Below, in pieces: positions 1 through 8,696 of a stretch of 64,000 nt of DNA. The notes beneath the pieces were generated by a model that saw only the letters and a program-made list of their open reading frames with translations, was not told the DNA's origin and did not search any database. Location: the NCBI GenBank assembly GCA_019247845.1, contig JAFBAL010000019.1:62001-126000 (forward strand), written 5' to 3'. Source of the DNA: Alphaproteobacteria bacterium (lineage in GTDB: Bacteria; Pseudomonadota; Alphaproteobacteria; Micropepsales; Micropepsaceae). The translations under genes and the position numbers were made by a program. Positions within the stretch are counted from its first letter, which is position 1, and every line of letters begins with the position of its first letter.

Positions 1-67
1 GCCTGGCTTCCCTGGCCGGGAAAGATGAATGCGCGGGTCATGGGGCGGGGAGATTGACCACCGCGCC

Positions 68-763
68 CTAGCTGTCAAGCGCGGCGTGCGCTTTCAAGCC
101 CGCTTGCAGCAGCCATTCGTCCTCGGGCGCGACCGAGCCGGCGAAGCGGCGCAAAGCTTCGGCGACCGCGTCGCTCGCCAGCCACGGTCGCGCCGGCAAG
201 GGCTTTGCCGGAGGGTCCGGGGGCTGGCTCTCTCGGTGCACGAGAGATGCCAGCTGCAACGCACCGTCCGCGTTCAGCGACGGCAGCCATGCCTCCAGCA
301 AGGCGGTGGCATCCAGGCCGAGCGTCACGCAGCCTTCGAGCCAGTCCAATGCATTGACGGCCTCGGGATGCTCGTTGCGGGCCTGCATCCACGCCGCGTC
401 GAAGACCGCGAGGACCGCTTCGCGCTCCCTGTCGGGCCAAGCTCGCCACTGGCCGTATACGATCTTCTCCGCGACGACCCGGGGGGTCGTGCCCAACCAG
501 ATCGGCTCCAGGATCGCGAGCTCCAGGATGCGGGGAAGGAAGTGCTTGTAGTCGCCCACGCCGCCGACCGTCGTCATCGCATATCCGGCATAGGGGCCGA
601 GCGCCTCGCCGCACAGCTCGCGCAGCGGTGCGGAGCCCAAGGTGCGAAGGATGGCGGCGCCGTCGCGCGTCGGCGCGGCTTCGAGCTTGTGCGGAAACCC
701 ATAGCGCGCAAAAGCCGGATAGGCCCTGTCGATCGCGTCGCCGAGCGCGTTGCCCGCGATCAT
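68..763 (-). CDS. Hypothetical protein downstream of an MFS transporter
   Basis: About 231 residues, soluble, with no signal peptide or membrane segment. I do not recognise the family. Visible landmarks are a Gly/Tyr-rich stretch near residues 55-70 (YAGYAMTTVGGVGDYKHFLP) and a Pro-rich linker near residue 180. The ATG at 763 lies 2 nt after the transporter stop codon (768-766). A GTG at 769 would instead overlap that stop by 4 nt. Either start implies translational coupling with the transporter. The function may relate to the transported substrate, but nothing in the sequence proves this. Only 67 bases separate the stop from the window edge, and I see nothing in them. Confidence 0.7.
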   Translation of the reverse strand: MIAGNALGDAIDRAYPAFARYGFPHKLEAAPTRDGAAILRTLGSAPLRELCGEALGPYAGYAMTTVGGVGDYKHFLPRILELAILEPIWLGTTPRVVAEKIVYGQWRAWPDREREAVLAVFDAAWMQARNEHPEAVNALDWLEGCVTLGLDATALLEAWLPSLNADGALQLASLVHRESQPPDPPAKPLPARPWLASDAVAEALRRFAGSVAPEDEWLLQAGLKAHAALDS

Positions 764-765
764 CG

Positions 766-2055
766 TCACACCGGCGGCGCGAACTTGTCGAAGCGCTGGG
801 CGCGGCGCGCGAAGCCCAGCGAACGGCCCAGCAACAGGATCGTCGCTGCGGTCATGACCAGGCCCAGGCCCAGCGCGACGAAGCCCAGCGAATAGCCGCC
901 GCTCCAGGTCTTCAGCCCGCCCATGAGATAGGGTCCGGCGAAGCCGCCCAGATTGGCGAGCGAGTTGATGAGGGCGATGCCGCCCGCGGCCGCGGTGCCG
1001 CGCAGGAAGCTGGACGGCAGCGCCCAGAACACCGAGATCGCGGCCAGGGTCCCGGCCATGGCGACGCCGAGGGCCGCGACGCACCAGATCGTGCCTTGGA
1101 GGAACGCCGCCGCGAACAGCCCGCACGCGCCGATCACGGCCGCCACCGCGACATGGCGCACGCGCTCGCCGCTGCGGTCGCTCGACAGGCACCACAGGAC
1201 CGAGACGACGCTGCTCGCGACATAGACGAGCCCGACCGCCACGCCGGTGTCGAAATTGGAGAAGCTCAAGCCCTTGACGATCTGCGGCAGCCAGAGCCCC
1301 AGCCCATAGGTCGACAGCACGATGCCGAAATCGGGGAGCGCCAACGCCCAGACGCGCGCATCGCCGATCATGGTCCAGAACGAGTGGTGGATATGCGACG
1401 GCTCGGCCGCGACGCCGGCCTCGATCGCCGCGCGGTCGCCTTCGCTCAGCCAGCTCGCGGTTTCGGGGCCGTCCGGCAGATAAAAGAGCACGGCGAAGGC
1501 CAGCAGCACCGACGGCGCGCCTTCGATCAGGAACAACCACTGCCAGCCGTGCAGCCCGCCCAAGCCGTCGAAGCCCAGCACCCATCCCGACAGCGGAGCG
1601 CCCACGATATTGGCGAGCGAGATCGAACACAGGAAGAAGCCCACCATGCGGGCGCGCAGCTCGGCCGGGAACCACAGGCTCAAATAGAAGACGATGCCGG
1701 GGAAGAACCCGGCCTCGGCGACGCCCAGAAGGAAGCGCATCGCCGACAGGCTCTGCACCCCTTGCGCAAAGGCCGTCGCCATCGAGACCAGGCCCCAGGT
1801 GAGCATGATGCGGAATATCCAGCGCCGCGCGCCGACCTTCTCCAGCACCACGTTCGACGGCACCTCGAACAGGAAATAGCCCAGGAAGAAGGTGCCGCCG
1901 ACGATGCCGAAGGCGGTCGCGTCGATGCCGAGGTCGCGGTTCATCGTCAGCGCCGCGAAGCCGACGTTCACGCGGTCGAGGAAATTGGCGACATAGAGCA
2001 GCATCATGAACGGAATGATCCGCCACGCCGCCTTGGCGAAAACCGCGTCCCCCAT
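766..2055 (-). CDS. MFS transporter, anion:cation symporter (ACS)-like
   Basis: 429 residues with about 12 hydrophobic segments: an inner-membrane secondary transporter of the major facilitator superfamily. The stretch PSNVVLEKVGARRWIFRIM (about residues 66-84), followed by a Trp-Gly, resembles the loop 2-3 region of the ACS subfamily (tartrate, phthalate and 4-hydroxyphenylacetate carriers). The central LFYLPDGPETASWLS (about residues 190-205) also matches the usual cytoplasmic loop of these proteins. The likely substrate is an organic anion, but it cannot be read from sequence. It is co-oriented and nearly overlapping with the downstream unknown gene, so the two are probably one operon. Confidence 0.85.
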   Translation of the reverse strand: MGDAVFAKAAWRIIPFMMLLYVANFLDRVNVGFAALTMNRDLGIDATAFGIVGGTFFLGYFLFEVPSNVVLEKVGARRWIFRIMLTWGLVSMATAFAQGVQSLSAMRFLLGVAEAGFFPGIVFYLSLWFPAELRARMVGFFLCSISLANIVGAPLSGWVLGFDGLGGLHGWQWLFLIEGAPSVLLAFAVLFYLPDGPETASWLSEGDRAAIEAGVAAEPSHIHHSFWTMIGDARVWALALPDFGIVLSTYGLGLWLPQIVKGLSFSNFDTGVAVGLVYVASSVVSVLWCLSSDRSGERVRHVAVAAVIGACGLFAAAFLQGTIWCVAALGVAMAGTLAAISVFWALPSSFLRGTAAAGGIALINSLANLGGFAGPYLMGGLKTWSGGYSLGFVALGLGLVMTAATILLLGRSLGFARRAQRFDKFAPPV

Positions 2056-2117
2056 GCCTGCTCCCCAACCTCCCGCCCCTCGTGTATAGCAAATCTTCGA
2101 CGCATCGAGGCGGAGAA

Positions 2118-2903
2118 ATGGACCGGATCGCGGTCATCGCGACGCATCACAAGAGCGGCACGGTCTGGCTCAACCACACCTTCCGCAAGATCGGCGAGGC
2201 GCTGTCGCTGCGCGTGGTCAATGTGGGCCGCGACGCCGTGCTCGGCGAAGAGGAGCTTGCGCCGCCGCTGATCCTGCTCGCGGCCAATTCCAAGCTCGAC
2301 AAATATCCCAGGCTGATGGAAGACGGGCGCGTGCGCGCGCTGCACGTGGTGCGCGATCCGCGCGACGTGCTGATCTCGAGCATGCACTATCACGGGCATG
2401 CGCAGGAGAAGTGGCTCGCGCGGCCGAGCGACAGGTTCGGCGGACACAGCTATCGCGAAGCGCTGGCGGCGCTCACCACGCCGCGCGCGCGCTATCTCTT
2501 CGAGATGGAGCATTCCACCGCCGACGTCGTGGCGGCGATGCTCGCCTGGAGCGATCCCAAGAGCTTCGAGACGCGCTACGAAGAGCTGATGCGCGACACC
2601 GAGGGCGAGCTCTTCGCGCGGATCGCGCGGCACCTGGGCTTTACGCCGGACGAGGTCGAGACATGCCGCGGCGTCTTCTGGCAGCACGCACTGTTCGGCG
2701 GCAGCGCGCATCTCAAAGGCCAGCTCGCGCATGTGCGCTCCGGCGCGCCCGAGCAGTGGCGGACCGTATTCGATCGAACGCTCGGCGAGGCTTTCGCCGC
2801 GCGCTTGGGCGGCAGCTTGATACAACTGGGCTATGAGCGCGACACGCGCTGGATCGAACAGCTACCCCCGATAAGTGCGGGACTTGACGCTCCTTTAGGT
2901 TGA
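2118..2903 (+). CDS. Sulfotransferase-domain protein
   Basis: 261 residues. Near the N-terminus, HHKSGTVW (residues 10-17) matches the 5'-phosphosulfate-binding loop of PAPS-dependent sulfotransferases. VVRDPRDVLIS (about 77-87) matches the 3'-phosphate-binding motif, and RSGAPEQWR near residue 220 resembles the C-terminal RxGxxGxW loop. It should therefore transfer sulfate from PAPS to an unknown acceptor. The start at 2118 is chosen because GGCGGAG sits just upstream and the first strand (DRIAVIATHHKSG) follows directly. An in-frame ATG at 2082 would overlap nothing but lacks a good ribosome site. The gene is divergent from the MFS gene. No PAPS synthesis genes are in the window. Confidence 0.82.
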   Translation: MDRIAVIATHHKSGTVWLNHTFRKIGEALSLRVVNVGRDAVLGEEELAPPLILLAANSKLDKYPRLMEDGRVRALHVVRDPRDVLISSMHYHGHAQEKWLARPSDRFGGHSYREALAALTTPRARYLFEMEHSTADVVAAMLAWSDPKSFETRYEELMRDTEGELFARIARHLGFTPDEVETCRGVFWQHALFGGSAHLKGQLAHVRSGAPEQWRTVFDRTLGEAFAARLGGSLIQLGYERDTRWIEQLPPISAGLDAPLG

Positions 2904-2960
2904 TAGAACAGATGTAGGAGTTCGCGTAGAATTGGTTCGCATTGCGAGGTGAAGACGGCG

Positions 2961-4805
2961 ATGGCGCATTTCAGAGGCACGGCTGGCGACGACAATTTCA
3001 CCGGCTCCGGGCACGACGACGTCTTCAACATGTTCCAGGGCGGCAACGACACCGTTCACGGCGGCGGCGGGGCGGACCTGATCAATTTCCGCACGGCGTT
3101 CACGGCCGCGGACAGCGTCGACGGCGGCGGCTCGGCCACGGTCACGCTCGACGGCGACTACTCAGCGGGCGTCGTGTTCGGCGCCGCGACGATGACCAAC
3201 GTGGCCAAGCTCCAGCTCGCCACGGGCCACAGCTACGATTTCACCTTCAACCAGACCACTGTCGGGTCGGGCATCACGATGACGGTCGACGCGATCCGGC
3301 TCGGGCCGTCGGACTCGCTGTTCCTCGACGCATCGGCGACTGCGGGCGCGGTGGTCGTTCCGCTCAACGCAGCCGGACACGTCACCTTCATCGGCGGCGG
3401 CGGAAACGACACGCTGACGCTCGCCGGCCGCGAGATTTCATCCTCCGCAGACCATATCGACATGGGCGGGGGCGCCAACACGCTCACCCTGCAAAAGGGC
3501 ATCACCGGCCCCCTCACGCTGGACGGCGCGTGGATCACCAACATCGACACCATCAACCTGAAAACCGCCGGCACCTACGATCTCACGACCACCGACAGCT
3601 TCGTCGGCGCCGGGCGCCAGACCGATTTCGTCGGCAACAACGGCACCTACGACTTCACCTTCGACGGATCGGCCGAGACCGACGGCGCCTTCGCCTTCGA
3701 CCTGCTGAAAGGCACCGCGGACATCCGGACGGGCGCGGGCAACGACGTTTTCAACGGCCTGACCGGAACCATCGACAGCGGCAGCGGCTTCGACCATTTC
3801 GATCACAGCAGCGGCACGCTCACCGCAGACGGCAGCGCCAGGTTCGACAATTGCAGCGGCACGCTCACGGCGGACATGGGCGCCGTCTTCTCCCATTGCT
3901 CGGGAACCATCTTCGGTGGCACCGGCAATTCCAGCGTCGACTTCGTCGACGGCACCGTCCATCTGGAAAGCAGCGCTCAGGTGGAGATCTTCGGCGGCAC
4001 CGCCGCCTTCTGGATGGGCGCCAGCCTCGACGCGAACGACAACATCCAGACCACCGCGACGCTGTTCCTCGACGGCGACTATTCCGCGGGCGTCTCGCTC
4101 GCCAACATCAACGCCGGCAAGCTGATCCTTGCGGACGGTCACAGCTACAGCTTCACCGCGACCGACGCCACGGTGTCCAAAGGCGCCACCCTGACGGTCG
4201 ACGGCTCGACCCTCGACGCGGGCCAGTCGCTGCATTTCGACGGCTCGGCGGAGAGCGACGGTCTTTTCGTGCTGATCGGCGGCGCCGGCGACGACGTGCT
4301 GATCGGCGGCGACAGGCCGAGCAACATGAACGGCGGCCAGGGCCAGGACGTTCTCGTCGGCGGAATGCGCAACGACACGCTCAGGGGCGGCGGCGCCAGC
4401 GATACGCTCGACGGCGGCGACGGCGGCAACGACCGCTTCGTGTACAAGGCGGTGACCGACTCGACCGGCATCCATTACGACACGATCGACGGCTTCGCGG
4501 CCACGCGCGACATCTTCGACATGAACGTCGGCGTCAAGGACGTCGATGCGCATATCATGGGCGGCGCGCTCGACGATACCGGCGGCGCGCTGTTCAACCA
4601 GGAGCTGGCGGCGGCGGTCGATGCCGCGCATCTGGGCGCGCAGCATGCCGTCCTGTTCACGCCGGACAGCGGCGATCTGGCGGGCCACGTCTTCCTGATC
4701 GTCGACGCCAACGGCGTCGCCGGCTACCAGGCGGGCGAGGACTACGTGATGGACCTGGTGGGCGCGAGCGGGCTCGACGTCCTGACCAAGGCCGATTTTC
4801 GCTAG
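2961..4805 (+). CDS. RTX-like (hemolysin-type) calcium-binding repeat protein
   Basis: About 614 residues, very rich in Gly, Asp, Asn and Thr. The N-terminus already carries a GTAGDDNFTG-type repeat. A compact block of nonapeptide-like repeats (GGAGDDVLIGG, GGQGQDVLVGG, GGGASDTLDGG) lies at about residues 433-495 and should form a calcium-binding parallel beta-roll. A non-repeat C-terminal tail follows, as in type I secretion substrates. There is no Sec signal peptide. Two regions of about 65 residues (near 55-120 and 365-430) look like an internal duplication; both start with DGDYSAGV. The ATG at 2961 is preferred over a GTG at 2949 because GAGGTG is well placed for it. No type I exporter is encoded nearby. 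The biological role is unknown. Confidence 0.8.
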   Translation: MAHFRGTAGDDNFTGSGHDDVFNMFQGGNDTVHGGGGADLINFRTAFTAADSVDGGGSATVTLDGDYSAGVVFGAATMTNVAKLQLATGHSYDFTFNQTTVGSGITMTVDAIRLGPSDSLFLDASATAGAVVVPLNAAGHVTFIGGGGNDTLTLAGREISSSADHIDMGGGANTLTLQKGITGPLTLDGAWITNIDTINLKTAGTYDLTTTDSFVGAGRQTDFVGNNGTYDFTFDGSAETDGAFAFDLLKGTADIRTGAGNDVFNGLTGTIDSGSGFDHFDHSSGTLTADGSARFDNCSGTLTADMGAVFSHCSGTIFGGTGNSSVDFVDGTVHLESSAQVEIFGGTAAFWMGASLDANDNIQTTATLFLDGDYSAGVSLANINAGKLILADGHSYSFTATDATVSKGATLTVDGSTLDAGQSLHFDGSAESDGLFVLIGGAGDDVLIGGDRPSNMNGGQGQDVLVGGMRNDTLRGGGASDTLDGGDGGNDRFVYKAVTDSTGIHYDTIDGFAATRDIFDMNVGVKDVDAHIMGGALDDTGGALFNQELAAAVDAAHLGAQHAVLFTPDSGDLAGHVFLIVDANGVAGYQAGEDYVMDLVGASGLDVLTKADFR

Positions 4806-4874
4806 GCCATGACCGCGGCCGCGAGGCCAGGCCCGCCTTGCTGCGGCGGCGAGGCCCGGTCTTGCCCGCCGGCC

Positions 4875-4903
4875 TTGCCCCGCCCCTGCCCTTCCCCTAT
4901 AAG
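4875..4903 (+). promoter_or_regulatory. Candidate sigma-70-type promoter of rpsF-rpsR-rplI
   Basis: TTGCCC (4875-4880) and TATAAG (4898-4903) are separated by exactly 17 bp. Transcription would start near 4910, leaving a leader of about 108 nt before rpsF. It is the only promoter-like pair I see in the 212-bp gap after the RTX-like gene. Confidence 0.6.
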
Positions 4904-4962
4904 CCGCGCCTCAACGTCGGCCGCGGTCGTATGGGCGCCTTGTCCTGCCCGTCGAACCACAG

Positions 4963-4988
4963 TCCGGACGGCATCCCGCCGCTCCGGA
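4963..4988 (+). promoter_or_regulatory. Structured hairpin in the rpsF leader, candidate S6:S18 autoregulatory element
   Basis: TCCGGACGGC (4963-4972) pairs with GCCG (4978-4981) and TCCGGA (4983-4988), leaving one bulged C and a five-base loop. Leaders of rpsF-rpsR operons in many bacteria carry an RNA that binds the S6:S18 dimer and presents a CCG triplet. A CCG occurs here beside the loop. The stem is seen directly; assigning it to that regulatory family is inference. Confidence 0.35.
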
Positions 4989-5017
4989 TTCCGTAGCCAA
5001 AACAGGGAGTTGACGGG

Positions 5018-5380
5018 ATGGCTCTGTACGAGCATCTCCTGATCGCGCGCCAGGACATCAGCGCGCAGCAGGTGGACGCACTGGCGACCCACCTCAAGAC
5101 CATCGTCGAAGGCGAAGGCGGCAAGGTCGAGAAGCAGGAATATTGGGGCCTGCGCGGACTTGCCTACCGCATCAAGAAGAACCGCAAGGGGCACTATGTG
5201 CTCCTCAACATCAACGCGCCGTCGAACGCGATCGTCGAGCTGGAACGCCAGAACAAGATCAACGAAGACGTGCTGCGCTACATCACCGTGAAGGTCGATG
5301 CCTTCGAGCAGTCCTCGAGCAAGAGCCGCCGCGACGACCGCAGCGACAGCAAGCCCGAAGGCGAGGAGACCCAGTCATGA
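5018..5380 (+). CDS. rpsF: 30S ribosomal protein bS6
   Basis: 120 residues. [15 protein letters not shown] at the N-terminus and the [17 protein letters not shown] segment (about residues 45-61) are typical of bS6. A charged Ser/Arg/Asp-rich tail (about 98-120) extends the usual core, as is common in alphaproteobacteria. It binds 16S rRNA together with bS18 in the platform of the small subunit. GGGAGTTGACGGG precedes the start. Its stop overlaps the rpsR start by 4 nt (ATGA), so the two are translationally coupled. Confidence 0.97.
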   Translation: MALYEHLLIARQDISAQQVDALATHLKTIVEGEGGKVEKQEYWGLRGLAYRIKKNRKGHYVLLNINAPSNAIVELERQNKINEDVLRYITVKVDAFEQSSSKSRRDDRSDSKPEGEETQS

Positions 5381-5634
5381 GCCATTCCGGAGCCCGCGAG
5401 GGCGGCGACAAGCGCCGTCCGTTCTTCCGCCGCAAGAAGACCTGCCCGTTCTCGGGCGCCAATGCGCCGAAGATCGACTACAAGGACACCAAGCTGCTGC
5501 AGCGCTTCATCTCGGAGCGCGGCAAGATCGTGCCGAGCCGCATCACCGCGGTGTCGACGCGCAAGCAGCGCGAGCTGGCCGTCGCCATCAAGCGCGCGCG
5601 CTTCATGGCGCTGCTGCCTTACGTCGTGAAGTAG
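5377..5634 (+). CDS. rpsR: 30S ribosomal protein bS18
   Basis: 85 residues, basic. [18 protein letters not shown] and the C-terminal [20 protein letters not shown] are characteristic of bS18. It binds 16S rRNA as a heterodimer with bS6. The ATG overlaps the rpsF stop by 4 nt. rplI begins 10 nt after its stop, completing the conserved rpsF-rpsR-rplI operon. Confidence 0.97.
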   Translation: MSHSGAREGGDKRRPFFRRKKTCPFSGANAPKIDYKDTKLLQRFISERGKIVPSRITAVSTRKQRELAVAIKRARFMALLPYVVK

Positions 5635-5644
5635 GAGAGCGACC

Positions 5645-6241
5645 ATGCAAGTGATCCTGCTCGAACGCGTCGAGAAGCTCGGCCAGATGGGCGACGAGGT
5701 GAAGGTGAAGGACGGCTTCGCCCGCAATTACCTGCTGCCCCAGAAGAAGGCGCTGCGCGCCAACAAGGCGAACCGCGAGTTCTTCCAGACCCAGAAGGCG
5801 CAGCTCGAAGCGCGCAACCTCGAGCGCAAGTCCGAGGCTGAGAAGGTCGCCCAGAAGCTCGAAGGCAAGACCTTCTCGCTGCTGCGCCAGGCCGGCGACC
5901 GCGGCCAGCTCTACGGCTCGGTCTCGCCGCGCGACATCGCCGAGGTCATCACCAATGGCGGCTATTCGGTCAGCCGCACCCAGGTGCCGCTCGACAAGGC
6001 CATCAAGGACATCGGCAAGATCGAGGTCAACGTCGTCCTCCATCCCGAGGTCCGCGTGAAGGTCTATCTCGTCGTCGCCCGCACCGAGGACGAAGCCGAG
6101 CGCATCGCGCGCGGCGAGGACGTGCTCGCCGAGCAGACCGAGGCCAACGAGGCGCAAGCCGCGGCCGAGGAAGTCTTCGAGGAAGGCGCGGGTCCGGCGG
6201 TAGGCGGCGAGGAAGCGGCCGAAGGCGAAGCCGAGGCCTGA
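5645..6241 (+). CDS. rplI: 50S ribosomal protein bL9
   Basis: 198 residues. The N-terminal signature runs through [19 protein letters not shown] and [16 protein letters not shown] (about residues 1-37). A long charged connecting helix follows, then a C-terminal domain binding 23S rRNA. The C-terminus carries an extra acidic Glu/Ala-rich tail of about 45 residues (from about residue 153) beyond the usual length of about 150. That kind of extension occurs in alphaproteobacterial L9. AGGAGAG precedes the start. Confidence 0.97.
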   Translation: MQVILLERVEKLGQMGDEVKVKDGFARNYLLPQKKALRANKANREFFQTQKAQLEARNLERKSEAEKVAQKLEGKTFSLLRQAGDRGQLYGSVSPRDIAEVITNGGYSVSRTQVPLDKAIKDIGKIEVNVVLHPEVRVKVYLVVARTEDEAERIARGEDVLAEQTEANEAQAAAEEVFEEGAGPAVGGEEAAEGEAEA

Positions 6242-6270
6242 TCGCCTTCACGATCCAAGCAATGCGAAGC

Positions 6271-6300
6271 GCCCGCGGGAAACCGCGGGCGTTTTGCTTT
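6271..6300 (+). terminator. Rho-independent terminator of the rpsF-rpsR-rplI operon
   Basis: A perfect 8-bp GC stem, GCCCGCGG (6271-6278) and CCGCGGGC (6283-6290), encloses a GAAA loop. It is followed by GTTTTGCTTT. It lies 30 bp after the rplI stop and touches the 3' end of the convergent gene on the minus strand. Confidence 0.85.
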
Positions 6301-7009
6301 ACGTTCTGGGGTAGTAGAACCGCAGCCGCCTCAGCGCGCCTTCGGCGCGATCCCCATGGAGATCCTCGCGAAGCGAGGCTGCCAGCGCCGCGGAGTCCAC
6401 GCCCGTCCAATCCTTGCGGATGAGCGCAGCGAGCGCAGGCGTCTCGACCGGCGAATTGACGTAGACGATTTGCGTCGGCTGATAGCGCACGGCATAGAGG
6501 CGGCGATTGACGATCTGCCCGATCAACACCTCGCAGACGTCGCCGACCCTGACGCGATAGGGGTGATCGAAGCTGCGGCAGGTGTTGTCCATAGGACATT
6601 CATGAATGCGTTCTCCGGGCCGGCGCGGATCGTATTCGTCGGCGAAAAACTGTCCGCCGAAGACGTCGAGCGGCTCGATCTCGCGTCCGATCGCGAGCCG
6701 CGTCGGGCGCACATCGTCAAGATGGGCCAGCAGCGCCGGCAATGCCGCGGCGCCGCGGCGCACCAGCTCTCGCATGGCGGGATGGATCGTCGGCGGATGC
6801 AACGGAAGCTGTCCGACCCGGAATTGCGGCGGCGCATCGTCGGCGAGAAAGCTGTCATACATCCCCGCATCGTCGATGCCGGGCGCATCGGCATCGATGC
6901 TCGTCAACATGCCGACCAGCGCATCGACCGGCTGCTCCGAGAGATCGGAGCTCCAAGCCGGCGCAGCATGAAGCACAAAGATGAAAGCGGCTGCGGCAAA
7001 TCCCTTCAT
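6299..7009 (-). CDS. Hypothetical secreted protein
   Basis: 236 residues. The N-terminus (MKGFAAAAFIFVLHAAPAWS) is a clear Sec signal peptide with cleavage near residue 20. The mature part has a helical stretch (about residues 78-100, HPAMRELVRRGAAALPALL) reminiscent of one HEAT-type repeat. A middle region holds two Cys (CPMDNTC, near 139-145) that could form a disulfide. I do not recognise a family. It stands alone between the ribosomal operon terminator and the PAS-domain gene, 31 bp downstream of the latter on the same strand. Confidence 0.65.
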   Translation of the reverse strand: MKGFAAAAFIFVLHAAPAWSSDLSEQPVDALVGMLTSIDADAPGIDDAGMYDSFLADDAPPQFRVGQLPLHPPTIHPAMRELVRRGAAALPALLAHLDDVRPTRLAIGREIEPLDVFGGQFFADEYDPRRPGERIHECPMDNTCRSFDHPYRVRVGDVCEVLIGQIVNRRLYAVRYQPTQIVYVNSPVETPALAALIRKDWTGVDSAALAASLREDLHGDRAEGALRRLRFYYPRT

Positions 7010-7040
7010 CTCGCCACGATAACGGCGGGAGGCAGAGCTG

Positions 7041-7592
7041 TCACTTCTGCCCGTACAGCGCGCGCGCCAGCGCGACCTCGTCGGGCTCCATGATGCCCGG
7101 CATGGCCTTGACCGCCTTGGTGTCCCAGGCGAACACGAAAGTGCCCAGCACCATGTTCACGCTCTCGCCGTCGTCGGACAGCGGCGTCAGCAGGGCGTCG
7201 AAATACTTGGCCGCCTGGTCGTAGAGCGCGCCGGTGCCGAAGATGCGCAACGGCGCGCGCCGCGTCACAACCGTCGCATAGGTCTCGATGGTCCGCCGCA
7301 CGGTGTCGGTACCGAACGGCATCAGCGCCTCGCTCATCAGCTTGCCGCTGGGATTGGACTTGAAATAGCGCTGCAGCTCGCCGCCCACCAGCCGGTAGCG
7401 GAAATCCGCCCCGTCCGCGATCACGTCGGCGAGCAGGATGTGCGGCAGCTGCGCCTTCATGTCGGACGGGCGGATGTCCTGGCGGCGGGGCAGGGCGGCC
7501 GCGCCGCGCTGCCGCTGCCAATAGTCGCGGAGGAATTCGAGCAGCAGCGGCTCTTCGCTGTCGGGGTCGAATTCAACGTTGGGGTCGGCCAT
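7041..7592 (-). CDS. PAS-domain protein (PAS_5-like)
   Basis: 183 residues, without an output domain. The layout resembles the alphaproteobacterial PAS_5 family: an N-terminal acidic stretch, then LLEFLRDYWQRQRG, RRQDIRPSDMKAQLPHILLADV (about residues 40-60, quoted in parts) and FRYRLVGGELQRYF. Such proteins are predicted sensory modules and their ligands are mostly unknown. The ATG at 7592 is chosen because upstream codons enter the intergenic region. There is no good Shine-Dalgarno. A partial palindrome overlaps the start codon, so expression may be controlled there. The gene is divergent from panB. Confidence 0.75.
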   Translation of the reverse strand: MADPNVEFDPDSEEPLLLEFLRDYWQRQRGAAALPRRQDIRPSDMKAQLPHILLADVIADGADFRYRLVGGELQRYFKSNPSGKLMSEALMPFGTDTVRRTIETYATVVTRRAPLRIFGTGALYDQAAKYFDALLTPLSDDGESVNMVLGTFVFAWDTKAVKAMPGIMEPDEVALARALYGQK

Positions 7593-7605
7593 TGCCAATT
7601 GGTAA
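7592..7605. promoter_or_regulatory. Imperfect palindrome overlapping the start of the PAS gene (possible operator)
   Basis: TTGCCAATTGGTAA forms an inverted repeat with one mismatched pair. It shares the pattern TRCCA-N2-TGGTA with the palindrome at 7657-7670, with centres 65 bp apart. It overlaps the first base pair of the PAS gene start codon. Two similar sites in one divergent intergenic region suggest a regulator binding site, but no regulator is identified. Confidence 0.35.
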
Positions 7606-7656
7606 TGCTCAAATCTCTCAAAAGTCTGTCTACCACAAGGTGAGCGACCCTTGACC

Positions 7657-7670
7657 ATACCATTTGGTAT
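7657..7670. promoter_or_regulatory. Perfect palindrome in the PAS/panB intergenic region (possible operator)
   Basis: ATACCATTTGGTAT is a perfect 6+2+6 inverted repeat. It lies about 65 bp upstream of the panB start and about 65 bp from the start of the divergent PAS gene. See the partner site at 7592-7605. Confidence 0.4.
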
Positions 7671-7733
7671 TTTTCCGGCCTCTTCTTCGCAACTGCAGCA
7701 TGGGCTATAGTGCCCTTCCTTTGGGAGGAACCC

Positions 7734-8558
7734 ATGTCGGCCGTCGTCGAGACCAAGCGCGTCACCGTCCCCGAAATCCGCGCCCACAAGAACGCCAAGC
7801 CGGTCGTGTGCCTGACCTGCTATCACGCCCACACCGCGCGGCTGCTCGACAACCATGTCGACCTGATGCTGGTCGGCGACAGCCTCGGCATGGTCATGCA
7901 CGGCATGGATAACACGCTGGGCGTGACGCTCGACATGATGATCACCCACGGCAAGGCGGTGATGCGCGGCTCCAGGCACGCGCTGGTCGTCGTCGACATG
8001 CCGTTCGGCTCGTATGAGGAAAGCCCGCAGGTCGCGTTCCGCAACGCCGCCCGCGTCATCCAGGAAACCGGCTGCACCGCGGTCAAGATGGAGGGCGGCA
8101 AGCGCATCGCCGAGACCGTGCGCTATCTCTCCGAGCGCGGCATCCCGGTGATGGGCCATATCGGCCTGACCCCGCAGATGATCCAGGTCATGGGCGGCTT
8201 CAAGACCCAGGGCCGCACCGAGGCCGAATGGCCGGCCATCGAGGCCGATGCCAAGGCGGTGGCCGAGGCCGGCGCCTTCGCCATCGTGCTCGAAGGCATG
8301 GCCGAGCCGCTCGCCGTCAAGATCACGCGCGAGATCCAGGTCCCGACCATCGGCATCGGCGCCTCGGCGGAATGCGACGGCCAGATCCTGGTGATGGAGG
8401 ACATGCTGGGCCTCAATCCCAACCCCCCGAAGTTCGTGCGCCGATATGCCAACCTCGGCCCCGACATCGAGACCGCCGTCAAAGCCTATGCCAAGGACGT
8501 GCGCGAGCGCGCTTTCCCGGGCAAGGAGAACGTCTATTCGATGAAGAAGACGGCCTGA
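7734..8558 (+). CDS. panB: 3-methyl-2-oxobutanoate hydroxymethyltransferase
   Basis: 274 residues. PanB makes ketopantoate from 2-oxoisovalerate and 5,10-methylene-tetrahydrofolate, the first step of pantothenate (CoA) synthesis. Diagnostic stretches are [11 protein letters not shown] (about residues 90-100), AVKMEGG (about 118-124), [10 protein letters not shown] (about 142-151) and [13 protein letters not shown] [17 protein letters not shown] (about 204-220). The start is set by GGGAGGAA five to six bases upstream, rather than by an in-frame ATG at 7710. panC is not in the window. TATAGT at 7706-7711 is a possible -10 box. Confidence 0.96.
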   Translation: MSAVVETKRVTVPEIRAHKNAKPVVCLTCYHAHTARLLDNHVDLMLVGDSLGMVMHGMDNTLGVTLDMMITHGKAVMRGSRHALVVVDMPFGSYEESPQVAFRNAARVIQETGCTAVKMEGGKRIAETVRYLSERGIPVMGHIGLTPQMIQVMGGFKTQGRTEAEWPAIEADAKAVAEAGAFAIVLEGMAEPLAVKITREIQVPTIGIGASAECDGQILVMEDMLGLNPNPPKFVRRYANLGPDIETAVKAYAKDVRERAFPGKENVYSMKKTA

Positions 8559-8696
8559 ACCGGGGTTCGACCATTTGAGCCGGGCCGCGGCCGCCCGGCG
8601 GCCTTACAGACAAGCAAGTTGCCAATCCGGGCCGGTCCGGCTAATTATCCCGGCCCGTCAAAGGTTTGGCGGCTGGCCGCCGAAAAGGATTTTCCC

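Noticed and set aside
8580..8598. CCGGGC/GCCCGG hairpin after panB as a terminator
   Set aside because: The stem is only 6 bp and is not followed by a T tract.
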